Part shown: one piece after another, positions 9,387 to 19,039 of the stretch
Layout: each line of letters begins with the position of its first letter
Position numbering within the stretch: position 1 is the stretch's first letter
Origin: Candidatus Zipacnadia bacterium
Lineage (GTDB): Bacteria > Armatimonadota > Zipacnadia > JALGUG01
Direction of reading: 5' to 3'
DNA: 64,000 bases
Assembly (NCBI GenBank): GCA_029820995.1
Contig: JALGUG010000009.1
Location: forward strand, 1-64,000
The notes under the pieces: generated by a model
What the model saw: only the letters and a program-made list of their open reading frames with translations
Told to the model about the DNA's origin: nothing
The model's database searches: none
Made by a program: the position numbers and the translations under genes

Positions 9387-10724
9387 ATGGCGCAACAAGG
9401 CGGGCCGCAGAATCCCCCAGGCGGACAGCCTCAGTACTTCGCTCAGGAGCAGCCGCCGGCGCCCGGTGCAGCGCCGCCTCCGCCGGCGCCCGGTGGAGCG
9501 CCGCAAGCGCAGGCGCCCGGTGGAGCACCGCAAGCGCAGGCGCAGGGCGTGGTCCCGGCCGGCGGTGTTCCACAGGCGGGGCAGGCTGCAGCGCCGCAGG
9601 CCGCGGCGCAGCAGTTGGGACAAAGGCGGGTGGCGAAGCTCCAGCCGATCAACGATGTGCACATTGATGAGCTGCTGGAGATCGTGGTGGAGGCCGAGGC
9701 CTCCGACCTGCACTTGTGCGCGAACATTCCGCCGGTGATTCGGGTGGACGGCGAGCTGCGGCCGTTGCGGTATGAGCCGGTGACACCGCCGGTAGCGCAG
9801 CGGATGATCTACGATATCCTGGTGGACGACCAGATTCAGCGGTTTGAGACGGAGATGGAGCTGGACTGCTCCTATCAACTGCGGAAGGTGTCGCGGTTTC
9901 GGGTCAACGTGTTCCGCGATCGGGGGACGGTGGCGGGCGCGTTCCGGCGGATTCCGACGAAGATTCCGACGATTCGGGAACTAAGTCTGCCGCCGATTCT
10001 GGAGGAGCTGGCGCGGAAACCGCGAGGTCTGCTGCTGTGCACGGGGCCGACCGGTCACGGGAAGTCCACGACGCTGGCGGCGATGATCAATCAGATCAAC
10101 CACGAGAACAGCCTGCACATCATCACAATTGAGGACCCAATCGAGTATCTTCACCAGCATCATCGGTGCATTGTCAACCAGCGAGAGCTGGGGTTTGACA
10201 CGCTGGGCTTCAACCGGGCGCTGCGGGCGGCATTGCGGGAGGACCCGGACGTGTTGCTGGTGGGGGAGATGCGCGATCTGGAGACAATCCAGTTGGCGAT
10301 CACGTGCGCGGAGACGGGGCACTTGGTGATGGCGACGTTGCACACGAACAACGCCGCCGAGTCGGTGGACCGGATGATTGACGTATTCCCGTCGCAGGAG
10401 CAGGAACAGATTCGTGTGCAGCTCTCCAACAATATTCTGGCGATCATCTCGCAGCAGCTTCTGCCGCGTGCGGGGCAGCCGGGCCGCATCGCAGCGGTGG
10501 AGGTAATGATTGCCTCTTCGGCGATCCGGAACCTAATCCGGGAGGCCAAGGCTCACCAGATCACCTCGATCATTCAGACGAGCGGGGAGATCGGCATGCA
10601 AACCATGGATCAGGCGCTGCGGGATCTGTATCGGCAGAGCTTGATTACGTATGAGGTGGCCATGCAGCGGGCTCAGAATCCCGATGAGCTCAAGAAGATG
10701 ATTTACGGTGCGGAGGAAAGCTAG
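9387..10724 (+). CDS. pilT: Twitching motility ATPase PilT with a Pro/Ala/Gln-rich N-terminal extension
   Basis: EASDLHLCANIPPVIRVDGEL, Walker A GPTGHGKSTT, LVGEMRDLETI, IRNLIREAKAHQITSIIQTS (PilT signature). Confidence 0.95.
   Translation: MAQQGGPQNPPGGQPQYFAQEQPPAPGAAPPPPAPGGAPQAQAPGGAPQAQAQGVVPAGGVPQAGQAAAPQAAAQQLGQRRVAKLQPINDVHIDELLEIVVEAEASDLHLCANIPPVIRVDGELRPLRYEPVTPPVAQRMIYDILVDDQIQRFETEMELDCSYQLRKVSRFRVNVFRDRGTVAGAFRRIPTKIPTIRELSLPPILEELARKPRGLLLCTGPTGHGKSTTLAAMINQINHENSLHIITIEDPIEYLHQHHRCIVNQRELGFDTLGFNRALRAALREDPDVLLVGEMRDLETIQLAITCAETGHLVMATLHTNNAAESVDRMIDVFPSQEQEQIRVQLSNNILAIISQQLLPRAGQPGRIAAVEVMIASSAIRNLIREAKAHQITSIIQTSGEIGMQTMDQALRDLYRQSLITYEVAMQRAQNPDELKKMIYGAEES
9489..9542 (+). 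repeat. Two 27-bp in-frame tandem repeats encoding PGGAPQAQA
   Basis: cccggtggagcgccgcaagcgcaggcg followed by cccggtggagcaccgcaagcgcaggcg (1 mismatch). Confidence 0.9.
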
Positions 10725-10760
10725 GAGCGTAACGGAAGGAAAGGTCCAAACGTCATAGGA

Positions 10761-10789
10761 TTGAGGGATAGGCTGCAAGTCGCCATAAT
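10761..10789 (+). promoter_or_regulatory. Putative promoter upstream of pilC
   Basis: TTGAGG (10761-10766), 17-nt spacer, CATAAT (10784-10789). Confidence 0.5.
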
Positions 10790-10838
10790 ACCTTAGGCCT
10801 GGGTTGCCGATCGTTTGGCGGCCGAGGAGGTGGCGGGA

Positions 10839-12062
10839 ATGCCCGTATTTGCATACGAGGCGACGGACAAGGCGGGGCAGAAGGTCTCCAGCCAGATCGA
10901 GGCCGATAGCAAAGAGATTGCGGTGCGGGAGCTGAAGGGTCAGGGGTACTGGGTAACGACTCTGACCGAAGTGACGACGGAGAAGAAAAAGAAGGCGGGC
11001 GGCGGGTTCGGACTATTCAAGCGAGTGGGCTTGAAGGATCTGTCCATATTCTGCCGCCAGTTCGCCACGATGATCAACGCCGGGGTATCATTGGTGCGCT
11101 GCCTGGACGTGTTGGAGCAGCAGTCCACTAACGTGAACCTGAAGGAGATCATTCGGGACATCCAGTTCGAGGTGGAGGGCGGCGCGACGCTGTCGCGGTC
11201 TATGGCCAAGTATCCCCGAGTGTTCTCGAACCTGGCCGTGGGTCTAGTGCGCGCGGGAGAGGTCGGTGGTGTGCTGGACGAGACGCTGGAGCGTCTGGCG
11301 GCCTTCATGGAATCGGACATGGAGTTGCGGCGGAAGGTCAAGAGCGCGATGACGTATCCGGTTATCGTGGTGTTCATCGCGCTGGGCATTGTGATCTTCC
11401 TGGTGACCTTTATTCTGCCCAAGTTCGCAGCCCTGTTCAAGGAGCTGGGCGTAACGGAGTTCCCCTTGCCGACGCGCATACTCATGGCGACCTCGCACTT
11501 TATTACCAGCAAGTGGTGGCTGTGCATCCTGATCGTGCTCGCCCTGTTCGCGGCGCTGAATCGGCTGAAGCGGACCAAGACGGGAAAACGCTACTACGAT
11601 ACGATTAAGCTAAAGGTGCCGGTGTTCGGCAAGCTGAACCACAAGATCGCCATCGCGCGCTTTGCGCGGACGCTGTCCACGCTGCTGTCGTCGGGCGTGC
11701 CGATTCTGCAGGCGATGGAAACAGTGGCCGGAACGGTGGACAACGATATCATCGCCGACGCAATCCTGCTGAGCCGCGCGAGCATTCGAGAGGGTGAGAC
11801 AATCGGCGAGCCGCTGGAGCAGAGCAAGATGTTTCCGCCGATGGTCGTGCAGATGATCACCATCGGGGAGGAAACGGGTCAGCTTGACTCCATGCTCAGC
11901 AAGGTTGCCGACTTCTATGAGTCGGAGGTCGAGGCAACGCTGTCGAGCCTGACGGCAGCCTTGGAGCCGGTGTTGATCGTAGTGTTGGGCTTCATGGTCG
12001 GGTTTATCGCCATCTCGATGTTTCTGCCCTTGACCGCAGTGATTTCGCAGCTCAGCAAGTAG
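10839..12062 (+). CDS. pilC: Type IV pilus inner-membrane platform protein PilC (GspF family)
   Basis: MPVFAYEATDKAGQKVSSQIEADS...FCRQFATMINAGVSLVRCLDVLEQQ...VRAGEVGGVLDETLERLA...IGEETGQLDSMLSKVADFYE. Confidence 0.96.
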   Translation: MPVFAYEATDKAGQKVSSQIEADSKEIAVRELKGQGYWVTTLTEVTTEKKKKAGGGFGLFKRVGLKDLSIFCRQFATMINAGVSLVRCLDVLEQQSTNVNLKEIIRDIQFEVEGGATLSRSMAKYPRVFSNLAVGLVRAGEVGGVLDETLERLAAFMESDMELRRKVKSAMTYPVIVVFIALGIVIFLVTFILPKFAALFKELGVTEFPLPTRILMATSHFITSKWWLCILIVLALFAALNRLKRTKTGKRYYDTIKLKVPVFGKLNHKIAIARFARTLSTLLSSGVPILQAMETVAGTVDNDIIADAILLSRASIREGETIGEPLEQSKMFPPMVVQMITIGEETGQLDSMLSKVADFYESEVEATLSSLTAALEPVLIVVLGFMVGFIAISMFLPLTAVISQLSK

Positions 12063-12100
12063 GGCCAGGGCAGGTCAAGCACAAGTTTTGCGGAATAGGG

Positions 12101-12141
12101 CCGAAGCCGCTGTGGGATCGTAGAGATCCGACGGGCTTCGG
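12101..12141. other. Nested inverted repeats (stem-loop) between pilC and pilD
   Basis: Outer CCGAAGCC (12101-12108)/GGCTTCGG (12134-12141); inner GGATC (12115-12119)/GATCC (12125-12129). Confidence 0.6.
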
Positions 12142-12203
12142 CTCGTTGCTTTCGCGTCCGTGGCGGACATCGGCCTGGAAGGGGCTGGACGGGAGCTCAC
12201 GGG

Positions 12204-13091
12204 ATGCCGCCTGCGCTAAGTGCTTCGCACCCGCTGATCGTATTGTTCACGTTTGCTTTTGGCGCGACGGTCGGAAGTTTCCTGAACGTCTGCATCTACC
12301 GCATGCCTCTGAAGCAGTCGGTGTCATCGCCGACGTGGTCGTACTGCTTTAGCTGCGGCGAGCGCCTGCGGTTCTGGGACCTGATCCCGCTGGTCAGCGC
12401 CTTGGTGCTACGGTTTCGCTGTCGGCATTGCGGGCGGAGGTTTAGCCCGCAGTATTTCTTCGTGGAGCTGCTGAGCGCGCTGTGGTTTGTGGGCTGCGTT
12501 CTGCGGCTGGGCCTGACGGTGGATGCGGTGCTGGCCCTTGTGGCGGGCTCGGTCCTGATTGTAGTGATCTTTATTGACCTGCGGCATCTGATCATCCCTG
12601 ATGAGCTAATCTGGATTCTGGCTGTGCTGGGCATCGTGTGGGATTTGGACCGATTGGCGACCTACCAACAGGGGTGGGGTCTGATCCATTTCGGGGAGCA
12701 GCTTGGCGGGGCCGTTCATACGGTGTATCTGCCGCGTTCAATCGTGGGGATGGCTCTGGGAGCCGGAGCGTTCCTGGCTCTGGCGCTGCTGTTTGACAAG
12801 GTGTTCCGCAAGGAGAGCATGGGGTTTGGCGATGTGAAGCTGGCCGGGGCGATGGGAGCGATCTTTGGGCCCGGGTATGTGTTTCTGTCGTGGTTCCTGC
12901 TGGCGGTGTTTGTGGGGGCGGTCGTGGGCTTGACGATGATGCTGATTTGGCGTCTGCGGCGGGAGGAGAAGGTGCGGTTCCGGGCCGTGCCCTTCGGGCC
13001 GATGCTGGGCGTGAGCGGCATGATCCACTTGCTGTGGGGTGCACAGGTGGCGGCCTGGTTGCTGGCGCGGTATTGGCCGCAGGGCTCGTAG
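12204..13091 (+). CDS. pilD: Prepilin peptidase / N-methyltransferase
   Basis: GATVGSFLNVCIYRMP, CFSCGERLRFWDLIPL...CRHCGRRFSPQYFFVELLSA zinc region, catalytic FIDLRHLIIPD and GFGDVKL. Confidence 0.95.
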   Translation: MPPALSASHPLIVLFTFAFGATVGSFLNVCIYRMPLKQSVSSPTWSYCFSCGERLRFWDLIPLVSALVLRFRCRHCGRRFSPQYFFVELLSALWFVGCVLRLGLTVDAVLALVAGSVLIVVIFIDLRHLIIPDELIWILAVLGIVWDLDRLATYQQGWGLIHFGEQLGGAVHTVYLPRSIVGMALGAGAFLALALLFDKVFRKESMGFGDVKLAGAMGAIFGPGYVFLSWFLLAVFVGAVVGLTMMLIWRLRREEKVRFRAVPFGPMLGVSGMIHLLWGAQVAAWLLARYWPQGS

Positions 13092-13170
13092 TGCGCCGAC
13101 CCGCAGGCGGATTGAGCGTCGGGCGGGGAGAAGGTTTAGGCGAGCCGAGTGATGGGTATTCATATCATGC

Positions 13171-13188
13171 CTGTGACCGAAATCACAG
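13171..13188. promoter_or_regulatory. Perfect CRP/FNR-family-like operator palindrome CTGTGA-CCGAAA-TCACAG
   Basis: Exact TGTGA-N6-TCACA symmetry in the 247-nt gap between pilD and the next pseudopilin gene. Confidence 0.55.
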
Positions 13189-13338
13189 AGACCCCTGCGG
13201 CTTAGCACCTTAGATGTGTGGAGCCGCTTCATTGCGATTAGTGTCCTACGATTGTGATGCCCCTACGCGGATCTCGCGCTCCTGGTTTGGTGGTGCCGCT
13301 GCTGTGACTCTGGCCGCTGGTGCGGTGATGGAGGGACC

Positions 13339-14130
13339 GTGCGCATGAACTGTGCAAGAAGGTCACGCCGGTTGCTGGGTTTCACGCTGATCGAACTCCT
13401 GGTAGTGATTGCGGTCATCGTCATCTTGTTGGGGATTTTGTTCCCGGTATTCAAGGGCGCACGCGAGAAGGCGCGACAGGCCAAGTGCATCAGCAATTTG
13501 CACGCGCTGACCCAGGCGTTGCGGGCGTACCGGATGGACGAGAAGCGCTACCCGGGTCCGCCGCAGCTCGATCCCACGGGGTCGGTGTACATCGGCGGGG
13601 TCAGTGACCTGGTGGGTGGCGGGTACGTGTCGAGCAAGGAGATTCTGATCTGCCCTGATGACATTGATGCCCTCGGCAACCTGGAGGCCTGCAAGAACCG
13701 GAACTACAGCAGCTACAACGGTCTGGTGACGGACATGGCCGGCGGCGACTGGAGTCTGGCGGAGCGGTACTACAATTACTACGGCTACGACGAGGACGGG
13801 ATTGACTACGACCCCGCGGTGGCGTGGCCGGAGAACGGACAAACGCTGAGCAACTGGGCGCCGTGGCTTACGGAGGACGGGAAGACGCGGAAGGACTATC
13901 CCCGCCTGCGCAACCGGTATGCTCCGGACAATACGATCTGGATCCACTGTCGCCATCACCGGCGTTTCTACAGCACCAAGCCGGACGGCCAGGACGAGAA
14001 CAAGAAGCGCGAGATTATTGCGCGACTGGGCGGGAGCGTAGACTCGTTTACGCTCTCGGAACTGACGACCCCGAACGTGACGACGTCGGACAGTCGCCAG
14101 TGGAACACCTTCCAACACCAGCGCCAGTAG
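13339..14130 (+). CDS. Type IV pilin / pseudopilin (GspG/GspH-like)
   Basis: RRLLGFTLIELLVVIAVIVILLGILFPVFKGAREKARQAKCISNLHALTQALRAYRMDEKRYPG...CPDDID. Confidence 0.9.
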   Translation: MRMNCARRSRRLLGFTLIELLVVIAVIVILLGILFPVFKGAREKARQAKCISNLHALTQALRAYRMDEKRYPGPPQLDPTGSVYIGGVSDLVGGGYVSSKEILICPDDIDALGNLEACKNRNYSSYNGLVTDMAGGDWSLAERYYNYYGYDEDGIDYDPAVAWPENGQTLSNWAPWLTEDGKTRKDYPRLRNRYAPDNTIWIHCRHHRRFYSTKPDGQDENKKREIIARLGGSVDSFTLSELTTPNVTTSDSRQWNTFQHQRQ

Positions 14131-14193
14131 GGCGCGCGGGCGGGCCGGCGCACCTGGCAGGCATGTGAAGCAACCAGCACCGAGGGTGTCTTT

Positions 14194-16281
14194 ATGAACA
14201 AGCTGAGGCGAAGGGCACGGTTCGGAGGCAGAGGTCTGACGGTTGCCGAGACTCTGGTTGCGATTTTGATCCTGCTGATCGGGATTTTTGCCGTTGCCGC
14301 AGGCTTTCCCCGGCTGATTCGAGTCATTAATGGCAGCAAGATCGAGGCGATCAACACCCGGTTGGCCCAGCGAGCGCTGGACCGACTGAGCAGCGACAGC
14401 GACGGCCTTCCCTTTGCGGTGACGCAGGTGCCGAACCTGGCTGCCGGGACCAACTTCATCCTGCCGGAGCCGGAAGTGAGCAACCCGTACGTTTTTGCGC
14501 TGTTGAATGCCCCCCTGTTCGATTTGGACCCCACCGAGCCCAACGCACTCAACGACGTTCACCGCGTGATCGGGGAGGAGTTCACCTTTCCCGCTCCGGC
14601 GGCCGGCGCCGCCGGGACGCCGGCTTTCTATGCGCCGCTACTGGGCCCGGTGCAACCGGGGAGCGTGAGCGTGTACGAGCCAATCGAACTGGAGTTGCTG
14701 GGCCCTCCGGGGTCCTATCCGAATCAGGTGGCGCCACTGGCGGTGCCCGATGACCTGAACGGCGACGGGCTGCCCGACCGCGGGACCTTCCTGGTGACGC
14801 CGACGGGTCAGGCCTTCGATCTGGACCAGGACGGAGCAGTGGCCGACTGGGACGGCGACGGCACGGGCGACGAGCTGATCATCGTGTTCCCGAACAGCGA
14901 TTGGATTAGCCTGGGCACGCCTCCGGCTTCCCTCTGGGCCGAGATCACGTACACCTGGGTAGAGACGGGGGCCGGCGGCGGGGGGACGGCGGCGAGCGTG
15001 CACGAGGTCCACGCGGAGCGGATCGCGCTGACCCAATCGGCCAGCGACGCACTGGCCTACATCGGGACGGTGGCGGCGTGGACGACGCTGACGGCGCAGG
15101 GGATCAGTATTGGCATCGTGCCCGACAGCGTTCACATCAGTGGGCTGCGGTATTTCGCGGAAGAAGCTCCCACCGGCGTGATTGATCCGGGCGAGTTCGC
15201 TCTGGTGCCGCTGGCCGATCCCGGGGATGCCGGCTCGAACCTGGGGCTGCTGTTGAGCTTCAACCCCAGCGACACGGCCAAGACGGTGCCGGATCCGACG
15301 TCACCGACGGGTTGGAAGTACGCCGGGCCGCAGACGCTACGGGTGGACTACACGCAACGGCTGGAGCCCAACCCGGCCGACGAGACGGGGGTGCTGCTGA
15401 GGCGCGAGCCGCTGATGGTGGAGGACCTACGGGTGCCGCTGTCGGGCTATCCGGACCCGGACAATCCCGGGACGCTGCACTTCCCGGTCCAGTTCAGCGT
15501 GGCCGGCATTGACGACGAGGGGACGATTTTCGCCAATGCGAACGTGGCGGTTCCGGTGGCGGCCGTGGACTTGACGAGCGGCTCAGCATTTACCTTCAAC
15601 CGATTGAGCAGCGTCAACACGCTGACGATTCTGCGGCGGGAGAGCGATGCGCCGGAGGCGGACGAGGAGCAGATGTATGACGAGAGCGTGGTGGACTTCC
15701 CGCGAGCGGCGGGGGTCGCGCCGGGGTATCTGGATCCGCCGGGACATCAGGTGCGGTTCTACTACCGCCAGATTGACGAGACGACTGTTCAGCTCTTCAA
15801 GCCGCCGGACTACTTCATTGAGCAAGATATCTTCCTGGACCCGAGCGATCCGACGCGGATTGCGGATCAGTACCTGGGCGAGGTCTATCGGCTGTTTGCT
15901 CTGGACGGGAATACGGCGACGGTGTATTTCCCCAACTGCTATGCGGGTCTGTCGGTAAATGTGGACTACGACTACATTACGGGCTTTGGCACCGGCAGCC
16001 AGCGGATCCATCAGGTTCGCGGCGAGCTGTACACGATCGCATACGGGCGGCGGCCGCTGCTGAGCGGAGAGTCGGCCAACACGGTGGAGTATACGACGCA
16101 TCTGGCCCTGCGGGGGCCGTGGGAGCAGTATCGGCGCACGGGTGAAGGGATCAACACGATGCGGGTGCGAGTGCGGACGGTGCGCGGGGCTTCGGTGAAG
16201 GCGCGGACCTGGTGGCGGTCGGAGACGGGAATGCTGAAGAGGGTGGATGTGGACAGCATAATCAGGCGGCCGGCGAGTTAG
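14194..16281 (+). CDS. Large PilV/GspI-like minor pilin (695 aa)
   Basis: GGRGLTVAETLVAILILLIGIFAVAAGFPRLIRVINGSKIEAINTRLAQRALDRL; long extracellular part with DLNGDGLPD / DLDQDGAVADWDGDGTGDE Ca-type motifs. Confidence 0.8.
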   Translation: MNKLRRRARFGGRGLTVAETLVAILILLIGIFAVAAGFPRLIRVINGSKIEAINTRLAQRALDRLSSDSDGLPFAVTQVPNLAAGTNFILPEPEVSNPYVFALLNAPLFDLDPTEPNALNDVHRVIGEEFTFPAPAAGAAGTPAFYAPLLGPVQPGSVSVYEPIELELLGPPGSYPNQVAPLAVPDDLNGDGLPDRGTFLVTPTGQAFDLDQDGAVADWDGDGTGDELIIVFPNSDWISLGTPPASLWAEITYTWVETGAGGGGTAASVHEVHAERIALTQSASDALAYIGTVAAWTTLTAQGISIGIVPDSVHISGLRYFAEEAPTGVIDPGEFALVPLADPGDAGSNLGLLLSFNPSDTAKTVPDPTSPTGWKYAGPQTLRVDYTQRLEPNPADETGVLLRREPLMVEDLRVPLSGYPDPDNPGTLHFPVQFSVAGIDDEGTIFANANVAVPVAAVDLTSGSAFTFNRLSSVNTLTILRRESDAPEADEEQMYDESVVDFPRAAGVAPGYLDPPGHQVRFYYRQIDETTVQLFKPPDYFIEQDIFLDPSDPTRIADQYLGEVYRLFALDGNTATVYFPNCYAGLSVNVDYDYITGFGTGSQRIHQVRGELYTIAYGRRPLLSGESANTVEYTTHLALRGPWEQYRRTGEGINTMRVRVRTVRGASVKARTWWRSETGMLKRVDVDSIIRRPAS

Positions 16282-16370
16282 TGCGGGGGGGAGCAGGCCC
16301 TGAGATGGGCCCTCAGGTGCAGTGGCCGGGTCTGCGACGGTGTGGGAAGCGAAATAGCGCAGGTGAAGCT

Positions 16371-17177
16371 ATGAGCAGGTACCGGTTTGAGGGTTTGTAT
16401 GGAAGGCGGCGGAGTTGTCGGGGCATGACGCTGGCGGAGCTGATGGCAGTGATCGGGATCATGGTACTGCTGCTGGCGCTGCTGTTCCCGACGACGAAGC
16501 GGCTGCGGGAGGATTCGCGGTATCACACCTGCATCTCGAACCTGCACAGCATCGGGACGGCCTTATCACTGTATCGGCTGGATGAGAGCGGGTATCCCTA
16601 CCGTGACGGCGACTACTCCTCCGGGCCGCCGGCGAGCGCGGATGACCTGGTGGGGTGCGGACTGCGCGCGCTGTACATGAACGACTACCTGCGCAACGAG
16701 CGGCAGCTTGTCTGCCCGGACGACATTGATGCGCCTACCGAGGCCGAGATCGCGGCCGACGCCAGCTTGAACGCGCAGTTTGGGCTTATCGGTTATTCGA
16801 GCTACATGACTGTGGACAACAACGCCAAGGCCAGCAGCGCGGTGAACAAGGTGAAGTACCGCTCCTTCCGGGGCGTAGACAGCAGTGACGGCGCCTACCA
16901 GCGACAACTTATGCGGGCGGCGGACCCGACTGACGCCTCGCAGGGTCCCTCGCCGCACCAGTTTGACTGGTATCCGCGAGACGACAGCATCGTGACGTGG
17001 TGTAACCACCACACGGATTTCTTGAAGCGGGACTACAAGGGGACCAAGACGGGGGAGTATGTGGTGCTGTTCGTGGACGGTAGTGTGAAGACGGGGATTT
17101 CGCGTCTGTTTACGGATGGCGCCATGAGTCCGTCGGAGGCGTGGCGAGTGACGCCGAGCCAAATGGAACAGGAGTAG
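16371..17177 (+). CDS. Type IV pilin / pseudopilin, paralog of 13339..14130
   Basis: RSCRGMTLAELMAVIGIMVLLLALLFPTTKRLRED...CISNLHSIGTALSLYRLDESGYPYRDG...CPDDIDA. Confidence 0.87.
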   Translation: MSRYRFEGLYGRRRSCRGMTLAELMAVIGIMVLLLALLFPTTKRLREDSRYHTCISNLHSIGTALSLYRLDESGYPYRDGDYSSGPPASADDLVGCGLRALYMNDYLRNERQLVCPDDIDAPTEAEIAADASLNAQFGLIGYSSYMTVDNNAKASSAVNKVKYRSFRGVDSSDGAYQRQLMRAADPTDASQGPSPHQFDWYPRDDSIVTWCNHHTDFLKRDYKGTKTGEYVVLFVDGSVKTGISRLFTDGAMSPSEAWRVTPSQMEQE

Positions 17178-17263
17178 GGCCTGGTCGGGCCGCCGGTGTG
17201 GGAGGAGCGGGTGGCGGGAAGGTCGGCGGCAGGGCGCAGGGACCAGCGGCAATTGAGGGCCGC

Positions 17264-18946
17264 ATGAGGCAATCTATGGACAACGGCAAATGGGTCGTGA
17301 GCGGTCAAGGGGCGGGCCGGCCCGGGGGGCGAGGCTCCAGCGGCTTCACGCTGGTGGAGGTGCTGGTGGTTCTGGCCATTCTGGTGCTGCTGTTTGCACT
17401 GCTGTTCGCTCCGATGATGACGGCCTTCGACCAGGCGACGGTGGGTCAGGAGGATGTGCGCAAGCAGGACGCGGCGCGACGGGCGATTGAGCAGATAAAG
17501 CGCGAGCTGGCCAGTGCGGTGTACGTCTATCCGGCGGAGGCCGTTCCGGCGGGCGCGCGGGTGATCTTGAATACGTCTCAACTGGTGTTCGTGCCGCCGG
17601 CTCGGACCAGCACGGGCTCGCCTGCTCTGCCGCTGCGGCCCCAGACGGTGTGGGATCCCGTTGCCGGCCAGACGGTGCCTCTGGCGGTGGCTTATACGGC
17701 CCATCTGGCGGATCGAGGCCAGGGCTACGGACTGAGCAACCCGTTTGTGCTCTGGCGGGAACAGGGGATCTATCGCCCGGCTGACGCGACGCACAATACC
17801 CGGTGGATTGACACCTCAATCAGCCAGGGTACCAGCAATGCGTTATCGCCGCGGGACGGCATGGATATTCCAGTAGCAGTGACCGTGTGCCTGGACTGCG
17901 GGGAGGCGACGAGCGGCTACATCGGTCCGCACCAGCCGGAGTTCCAGATTGACAGCACCTGTCCGTCCTGCGGGTCGAGCAACCTGATGTACGTGTTTCG
18001 GGGTCTGCAGTTTCGGCCGGAGCGCATTGCGTGCGAGGAGCTGCAGGTGTCGGACGACGGCACCGTATATCGGGCGCGGCACGGCGCGTGGGACGGGGTG
18101 CAGAATCCGGACTGGATCAGCGGCGGTCCTTTGACGAGCGTGTTTGACCCGCGGATTGTCGTCTACCGATACAGCGCGGCCACCGGGGCCCATACCAACG
18201 TCGTGTATGACACTCACAGCGCGGGGTTCATTCCGGACGGCACGGGCGGTCTTGATGACCCCGATACGCTGTATCTGACGTGGAACAACGGGGCCGGAGG
18301 GGTGCGGGTGGGGCGCGTGCAGCGAAGTTGGTTCTACTCGCCGGCCGAGCGCAGCCTGGACATCTTGGCGACCACAAATCCGTACTCGTTCCGCGTGGAG
18401 CCCTCGGAGCTGGCGAATGCGCCGGCGAAGATCGTTCCGGGCGACGTGCGGGTTGCCCTGGTGGGCTTGGGGGCCGACGGAACGGCGGGTACGCCCGACG
18501 ACGGCCCGGTGCTGGGGACATTCTCGCGGGCGGACACATGGCAGGCGGATGAGTTGGGCAGCGACAGCCTGGCGCGGAATGAGTTCTGGTTTGGCATTGA
18601 TTTGGACCCGACGCAGGATTTCCGGACCATCGGGGCACCGGGAGCGGGCCCGGACGGGGTGGCGGACGGGCAGGGCGCCGAGCTGCGGTTCAGCCGATTC
18701 ATTGACTGGGGAGCCCTGGGGCTGGGCACGACGGCGGAGCTGGTGGTGGAGTATACGTTCCGGTGCAACTTCGACGCATCTACCGGGATGGACGACGTGG
18801 TCAAGGCGGACTACAGCACGCGCAGCATCATGAACATTGCCCTCATTGTGGCGGATTTCCTGGAACCCGACCTGCGTGCCGCGGGCGAAACCTCGCGCGA
18901 AGTCCCCCTGACCGCGAAAGTCGAAGTGGGCAATCTGGGCCGCTAG
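17264..18946 (+). CDS. PilW/GspJ-like minor pilin (560 aa) with embedded zinc ribbon
   Basis: GSSGFTLVEVLVVLAILVLLFALLFAPMMTAFDQA...ARRAIEQIKRELASAVYVYP; CLDCGEATSGYIG...CPSCGSSN around 17887-17972. Confidence 0.82.
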   Translation: MRQSMDNGKWVVSGQGAGRPGGRGSSGFTLVEVLVVLAILVLLFALLFAPMMTAFDQATVGQEDVRKQDAARRAIEQIKRELASAVYVYPAEAVPAGARVILNTSQLVFVPPARTSTGSPALPLRPQTVWDPVAGQTVPLAVAYTAHLADRGQGYGLSNPFVLWREQGIYRPADATHNTRWIDTSISQGTSNALSPRDGMDIPVAVTVCLDCGEATSGYIGPHQPEFQIDSTCPSCGSSNLMYVFRGLQFRPERIACEELQVSDDGTVYRARHGAWDGVQNPDWISGGPLTSVFDPRIVVYRYSAATGAHTNVVYDTHSAGFIPDGTGGLDDPDTLYLTWNNGAGGVRVGRVQRSWFYSPAERSLDILATTNPYSFRVEPSELANAPAKIVPGDVRVALVGLGADGTAGTPDDGPVLGTFSRADTWQADELGSDSLARNEFWFGIDLDPTQDFRTIGAPGAGPDGVADGQGAELRFSRFIDWGALGLGTTAELVVEYTFRCNFDASTGMDDVVKADYSTRSIMNIALIVADFLEPDLRAAGETSREVPLTAKVEVGNLGR

Positions 18947-19039
18947 CCGGACCGAGGGCCGAGGTCTGCCCGCTGTGTAGTTGCGTGAACCTCTCCTGTC
19001 GCTCGGGCCTGCGTGCAGACGCTCGCGGAGGTGTAGCAG

